From: Eustoma russellianum
Lineage: Eukaryota > Streptophyta > Magnoliopsida > Gentianales > Gentianaceae
Assembly: GCA_036186865.1 (NCBI GenBank)
Contig: AP025040.1
Span: 17,393,669 to 17,457,668 of the forward strand
Reading direction: 5' to 3'
Length of the DNA stretch: 64,000 nucleotides
The notes under the pieces are model-generated. The model saw nothing but the letters and a program-made list of their open reading frames with translations. It searched no databases and was not told the origin of the DNA. Shown here in pieces: positions 58,299 to 64,000 of the stretch (the first letter of the stretch is position 1; each line of letters begins with the position of its first letter). Made by a program: the position numbers and the translations under genes.

Positions 58299-61200
58299 TG
58301 TAGAGAAAAAGGGGTTTGAGTGATTTCAAAATATGTGATTTAAATGAATGAGGTAAAACGTGTGCATGATATACATGTATGCATGATACATTGCTTATTA
58401 CTTGCCTTATTTAGCTCATATATAATGTTGCCGTACTAACGAGCCATGAAGCGTTAAAGCTTACATCATATGGCAAACATTTGTTGTGTTTACACTATTT
58501 TCAGGTGCCACCATTAATGAACTAAACTAGTTCATTAAATGAAGTACTTAGTTAATTAAACTAAGTAGTTCATTAAAGGAAGCCACATTTGGAAAAGGCA
58601 CAAAGGCAACAAGACTAAGGAAGGAAAGTTTTCTCCTCCCCCTCATTAATATACACGCCATATACACATATATAAGTATATATTTTCAGATTTTTTTTAA
58701 AAGGCACATACACATGTATTCCAACGTACTACCGACACGTTATATATTTTACGTACATACGTTAACGTCACACCACTATACTTAACTCATATTTATGAGT
58801 ATATTCAGGTCTTATATCATATGATATAAGTCACGGTGATGACAAATTAAATACAACACGTTAAAAGGTTCTAAACCGAAAATGGTCGTATAGGGCGAAT
58901 ACCGAAACTTCGCCAACGTGTCACGTACTTGCCATAAATAAATGGACAGCCCCTATACTTCAAAAATCATCAAAAATTTCGTGCCTAGGGTGATATTTTC
59001 AGCCAAAAATTCTTTCCACGTTGGCATACACAAATCACCCCGCATTAAGGCCAAAATGTGAAGATTCCAATTTTAATTTTGTCACATGTTAATGGTGCCA
59101 CTTTAGACCAGCCAAGTGCTGAAATTTAAAGTATATATATTATATATATTATGTGTAACATAATATATATAACATGTGCAAAATTTGGAATTTAATTAGA
59201 GAAAAATCGGGTAATCGATAAATATCGAAAATTCGGTTTTCTACGTACACAACACATGAAATATTTTTGGCACATCATATGACACGTATCTAGACACTTT
59301 TTACATATGTCATACATCTTAAAGTGTTCTAGAAAATTAAATTAAGGGCTGATTGGAATATAACATGTGTGTATTATTAAATGTGCAATATTTTACAAAG
59401 TTAGCAAAAATAAATTTCAGCACATGTATATACATTATACACGTCTATCACAGCTGAGATGGAGCCTATGTGGAGCTTTGTTGGCATATTGATTGGTCAA
59501 GAATCAATCATACAATGTTGGTGAATTAAAGAAAGAAGCTACAAATGGTAAGGTTTCAAACTTTGTTACATTTGAAACACATGATGAAAATTTCAGCATG
59601 TTGAAATAGGCTGGCCGAAACTTTGGAGTTTAATGTGACATATTTTATCATCTTGAATTATGTGATTGATTGGAGGAAGAAATGGAAGCAATTTGAATAT
59701 TTTTTAAAGTCATAAAGAGTGATATTTTATATATCACACATGCTGAAAATTTTCAACATGTGTAGTATGTATAATGGCCGAAATTGAGGCCAAGTGGGAG
59801 TCCAAATTTATTTCCAATTTGATAAGGATATTTGCCATCAATTGGTGATTTATTTTAAAAAGAAAAATCAAAGAAAAATGGTAATATTTTGAACTTTACC
59901 TCCATGTATCATATGCTGAAAATTCAGCATGGTAAATACTTATCATGGCCGATTTTTACCTTGGTAAGGAAGAAATTTTGTCTTGCAAAATTTATGTTAC
60001 AATCTTGTGTATTATGACAATTATTTTATGATTGATATTGGCACATGTCTTGAGTGATATATTCAGATTTTTCCAAGTCATCATTGATGACAACATCCAA
60101 CCTATCATGAAGTGCCAAGTGAGCAAAGCTTAAATGATCATCCAATGAGAAGATGCCAAGTAAGCAAGACCATGTCACAATGATGTCTTACATTCTCCCA
60201 AGGACTTAGAAGATAATTTTCAAGAGGAGGAAGGTATCATAGTGGACGGCTACACAAGCTTAAAAGGAAAGAAGTTGAGCAAAAACAAGACAAGCACAAG
60301 CATTGCAAAATCAAGTGATCAAAACGCCTAGCCTCTCTTCTTCTACACTCTCTTTCTTTCTTCTTCTTGAAAGCCTATTGCATTCATATTTTCAAATCTT
60401 GAATAGGCTTGTTATAGACCACCACATATTCTATATCTTTGTAAAAGATTGATCAAGGTGTGATCAATCTTCATTCTTGCGAGGTGGTGGTGTTCGTGCG
60501 AATTGTATTCGTCGTACAAGGTTTGTAAAGGGTTGGAGTTGGTGTGTAACTCCATCAACCCTGTGGTAAGGTGTATTACGTGTGTGTGACTAGTGTGAAC
60601 CAAGGAAGGTGTTCCTTGAAGACTGGAGTAGGTTGTTTATAACCGAACCAGTATAAAATTCTTGGTGCCATTTACTTTCAGCATTTAATTTCTGTTACTG
60701 CACAGTTTACTCTTTTTGTTTGCGTTCGTAAAAATAGTAAATGACTTTCAAAATCACGAAATTTCAAGAAACATAGCCACACGTTCTAGGGTTAATTTGG
60801 CACAAGTTTCAACCCTTTTGGATAAGTATAAGTCGATCAAACATCAAAAGTTCTAAGACTAGTGCAGTCTGATTTTCAGACTTGCAAAGGTTGAGACTTT
60901 GATTGTAATTAACCTACTTCCCAAAAGAATTTTGAAAAACTATTTCAACCCACTTAAATATAGTATATAAGGAGTTAGTGGTTAAAAGTTCAGAGAATTT
61001 GGACTTACACACAAATAGGAATAAATTTTTCAAGACCGTCTACCGTTTCTGGCAGATTCGTGCAATCTGATCACCAACAGTTTTTGAAGGGGTTAAAGGT
61101 TGAATTGTAATTTGAAATTTTTAGGGGACCCTCATAACATCTGAGGCTAAGTTCTCTCAAAATTTCAGAATTTTTGGAGACCTATAACCTAGTTTTAAAA

Positions 61201-61335
61201 ACGTTTTAAAACTGATCCTGAAAACAAAATCTGTTTTCAGAAGTTGATTTGTTTAGTTTTAAACAAATTTTAAAAACCACACTTTTCGCACCACCTATTC
61301 AACCCCCCTTCTAGTGGTGCCTTGCAGATCCTACA
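58299..61335 (+). repeat. Sire-3 5' LTR (3037 bp)
   Basis: TGTAGAGAAAAAGGGG to GATCCTACA. Conserved internal signals: AAGCTT-type palindromes and the TTAATGAACTA hairpin near its start, the ACGT block (about 58740-58836), the palindrome triplet, the TGATCAATCTT hairpin (60445-60471) and the CTAGTGGTGCCTTGCAG end. Confidence 0.95.
59580..59930. repeat. Triplet palindrome array in LTR (Sire-3)
   Basis: Palindromes centred at about 59590, 59749 and 59921: 159 and 172 bases apart. The middle one (CACACATGCTGAAAATTTTC) is the longest. Each is close to a TGGCCGA motif. Confidence 0.85.
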
Positions 61336-61337
61336 AG

Positions 61338-61349
61338 TGGTATCAGAGC
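61338..61349 (+). promoter_or_regulatory. Primer-binding site of Sire-3
   Basis: TGGTATCAGAGC, two bases after the LTR end, as in Sire-1. Confidence 0.94.
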
Positions 61350-61389
61350 GCAGGAACACTCACTTCAAAGAATCCAACGATTCAGTGAG

Positions 61390-63312
61390 ATGGCAACCAC
61401 AAATCTCAAAACCGAGCAAGAAGGTATGTCGAGCCAAAGGCCTCATCTTTTTGACGGTGAGTCGTTTATTCAGTGAAAACTTAGAATGAAGCTTCTTTTT
61501 ATGGCTATAGATATAGATCTTTGGTCGATTGTTGAAGATGGTCCTTTTGTTCCATCTAAGTTATCCACCGTAGACGGAGTCACATTAGAAGTTGTTAAAT
61601 CTAGACAAGAATATACGAGTGATGATAAAAAGAAACTTAGTATGAATGCTAAGGCTATGCAATTGCTCCTAAACGGATTAAGTAAAAGTGAGTCTAGTTA
61701 TGTCTCAAACTGTTCGAGTGCACAAGAAATGTGGAGGATACTAGAAATGAAACACGAAGACATGAGTCAAGTAAAAGAGTCAAAAATAAACATGCTTATG
61801 TCCACACTTGAGTCGTTTAAATTGTTGCCTAATGAGTCTATTATTGATATGGATCTTCGTTTGACTAACATCTACAACTCTCTTGAGTCTCTTGGTAAAG
61901 CTTTTACCACGTAGGAAAAGGTACATAAAGTCTTACAAAGCCTTCCATCCGAGTGGGACCCTAAAGTGACCGCAATAGAAGAAAGCAAGGAAACTAAGTC
62001 AATAAAGATGGAAGAATTAATCGGATCACTTAAGGTTTATGAGAATAAACTCACCATACGGAAATCGGAATCATCTAAACAAGGTAAAGCTATTGCTTTT
62101 AAATCAAATGAATACGTCTCTTCTCCTTCCGATCACGTAAATGATAGTGATTCTGAATCGGATAACGATGACCTAATTCTATTGGCTAAAGGCTTAAGAA
62201 AATTTATGAGAAGATCATTTAGAAACAAAAATAAGGGTACTACAACTAAGAGAAATAAGAACAAGTCAAATGATAAAGATGTTAAATGTTATGAATGTGG
62301 CAAACTCGGACACTTATCATATGACTGCCCCAATAAAGAAAAGCAAACAACTAAATACCCTGACAAGGAGCGGAACAAAAATAGACCCGTCTCAGAACCC
62401 AAGCAAAGGAAACGTGCTCTAAAGGCCTCCACCTGGAGTGATTCGTCGGATTCTGAAACTGAGACCAAAGAGGAGACTACACAAGTATGCTTTGCATCCA
62501 AAGCATCTAATGAGGTATCATCTGATTCTGATTCTGACTCTGAACCTTCTTATGATGATCTTTTTAGTCAGTATTTAGAATTGCACAAATTCACTAAGAC
62601 TCTCGCTAAGGAAAAGAAGCGATTAATTGAAGACACGAAACTGTTAGAATCCTCTAACGAGAACCTTGTCACTCAATTAACTGATTCAAAGAAAGAGTCA
62701 TCATGTGTCATTACTGCATTAAAAACAGAGATTTCATCATTGACCACTCAAAATAATGAAATGAAATCCGAGATTTCAAGTTTGAAATCAAGGAATACAG
62801 ACTTGGAGAAAATGATGAAATTGTTTGATACGGGATCTAACATGCTGCATCGTATTATCTTATCTCAAAAGCATGACAGTGTCAAAACGGGTTTGGGATA
62901 CGTTGATACTAATGAAGTATCAACCAAACCAACCAAGTTTGTTGTGTCTAAGAAAGTAGACACCCCAAAGCCTCAAGTGGCGTCTAAGATGACGCAAAAG
63001 CCGCCCCTTCCCTCATCACGCCCCAATTCCTCTTCATATCATGTGAAATATAACTTTGTACCATATAGATATGAAAAGAAAAGAGTGATTCATACACGAC
63101 ATCCATATCATCCACGTACTACGCACACACACATAAGGACATATCAAAAACGTCCTTCATTCAATGAGTATAAAGGAGTTCTTGGGCAAAGGCCCAAAGT
63201 GCATGCACCACATGTCTACTATATCGCACCTTCATCTACATTCTTGCCATTTGATAGACCGAGAAGGATCACCCAAGTATGGGTACCGAAAGGTACTTTT
63301 ACCAAGAGGTGA
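61390..63312 (+). pseudogene. Sire-3 gag, two in-frame stops
   Basis: ATG at 61390. TGA at 61474-61476 is at the same codon as in Sire-1. The frame reopens at ATG 61486 for 142 codons, then a TAG at 61912-61914 replaces what is CAG in Sire-1. From there it is open for over 460 codons to 63312. The CCHC knuckle CYECGKLGHLSYDC, the acidic serine-rich region and the coiled-coil-like segment all match Sire-1. Roles as for Sire-1 gag. Confidence 0.9.
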
Positions 63313-63367
63313 TTAACTAACTCGAAAGGACCCAAAGTTAAAAGGGTACCTAAATCATCTTTGCACA

Positions 63368-64000
63368 TTGCAGGGACCCCACACATCGAAAGATACAACT
63401 ATTAAGTGGTTCCTTGACAATGGATGCTCGAGGCACATGACGGGTGACCCGAGCTTGTTCACAAAATTAAAGAAGGTCACAAAAGGCGGATCCGTGACCT
63501 TTGGAGACAACAACGAAGGCAAGATCATTGGAAAATGTACGATTGGAAATCCAAGCACTCTCCAAATCTCCAACGTCTTTTTGGTAAAAAACTTATCCTA
63601 CAATATTCTTAGCATTTCTCAATTTGTTGACAATGGTTTTAATGTGTGTTTTACTCACCCTTATTGCAATATAATAAATAAAAATGGAGAAACCGTTTTA
63701 AAAGGAAAACGAGAAGGTAATATTTTTACGCTTTCTATGGATGATGTGGTAGACGCTAAAGTTAAGTGCTTTATGTCAAATGAACCCAATGTGAATTTAT
63801 GGCATAGACGTTTAGGACATATTGGTATCTCCACACTAGAAAAACTTCAAGAAAGAACCTAGTACGAGGATTGCCTAAGTTTGATTTAGACAACTTTCAG
63901 TTGTGTGAATCTTGCATAAAAGGCAAACAAACACGCGAGTCACTTAAGCCTAAAAATAAAAATAAGCACGACTAGAGTCTTAGAACTATTACATATTGAT
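63368..64000 (+). pseudogene. Sire-3 pol start: protease and GAG-pre-integrase, frameshifted, cut by window edge
   Basis: The protease has D-N-G at 63416-63424 where Sire-1 has D-S-G, so the active site motif is changed (AGT to AAT). The rest (CSRHMTGD, FGDNNEGKIIGK, LSISQFVDNGF) and the LWHRRLGHIG of GAG-pre-integrase are intact to about 63850. A one-base loss near 63850 ends the frame at a TAG, and the right frame then continues (LPKFDLDNFQLCESCIKGK) until another one-base insertion near 63955. Confidence 0.87.

Larger units (their letters stand above)
58299..64000 (+). mobile_element. Sire-3: Sirevirus-type copia element, runs off right edge
   Basis: 5' LTR (58299-61335), primer-binding site, gag, protease and GAG-pre-integrase are visible before the window ends. 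Same family as Sire-1, opposite strand. The left flank (58294-58298) is TTATG; the right duplication is outside the window. Two nonsense codons in gag and two frameshifts near the right edge show it is not autonomous. Confidence 0.93.

Overview
This window is repeat-dominated nuclear DNA of a flowering plant. The evidence is Ty1/copia retrotransposons primed by plant initiator tRNA-Met, L1-type LINEs whose ORF2 ends in an RNase H domain, an RTE-type LINE with a TTG-repeat tail, tRNA-derived SINEs, and one intron-containing PB1-domain gene of a land-plant family. I cannot name the species. I see no bacterial, organellar or CRISPR content.

Layout. 1-14594: a Sirevirus-type copia element on the minus strand (Sire-1) that runs off the left edge. 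Its 3' LTR was later split by an almost full-length L1-type LINE (LINE-1, 217-5765, 19-bp target duplication). Sire-1 itself sits inside ORF1 of a second LINE (LINE-2, 14595-19690), which is followed head to tail by a third (LINE-3, 19691-25522). 25523-29690: the first 369 bp of a Sirevirus LTR fused to a 5'-truncated copia element with a complete 3' LTR. 29691-34828: the single-copy-looking island, with a two-exon PB1 gene on the minus strand, a SINE and homopolymers. 34829-40754: a complete but decayed copia element (Cop-2, minus). 40755-48251: old intergenic DNA with SINE-like units, a 5'-truncated RTE LINE (43548-45373), a copia leader/gag remnant and microsatellites. 48252-54562: a copia element with perfect target duplication (Cop-3) that is an internal-deletion derivative, gag fused straight to reverse transcriptase; its 5' LTR carries a nested Sirevirus solo LTR (48464-51524). 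54563-57017: decayed DNA with one gag remnant. 57018-58298: part of another LTR with a hairpin array, into which a third Sirevirus copy (Sire-3, plus strand, 58299-64000) has inserted; it runs off the right edge.

Function. The PB1 gene is the only apparently intact host gene. No mobile element here looks fully autonomous: each coding region has nonsense codons, frameshifts, lost catalytic residues or internal deletions. The elements can be ordered in time by nesting: LINE-2, then Sire-1, then LINE-1; and Cop-3, then the Sirevirus solo LTR.

The most unusual signals are non-coding: a three-fold array of near-perfect palindromes at constant 158/172-bp spacing in every long Sirevirus LTR; an array of about 33-bp hairpin modules shared by two otherwise different LTR families; an in-frame stop at the same gag codon in two Sirevirus copies; and an ATGA stop/start overlap between ORF1 and ORF2 in two diverged LINEs.
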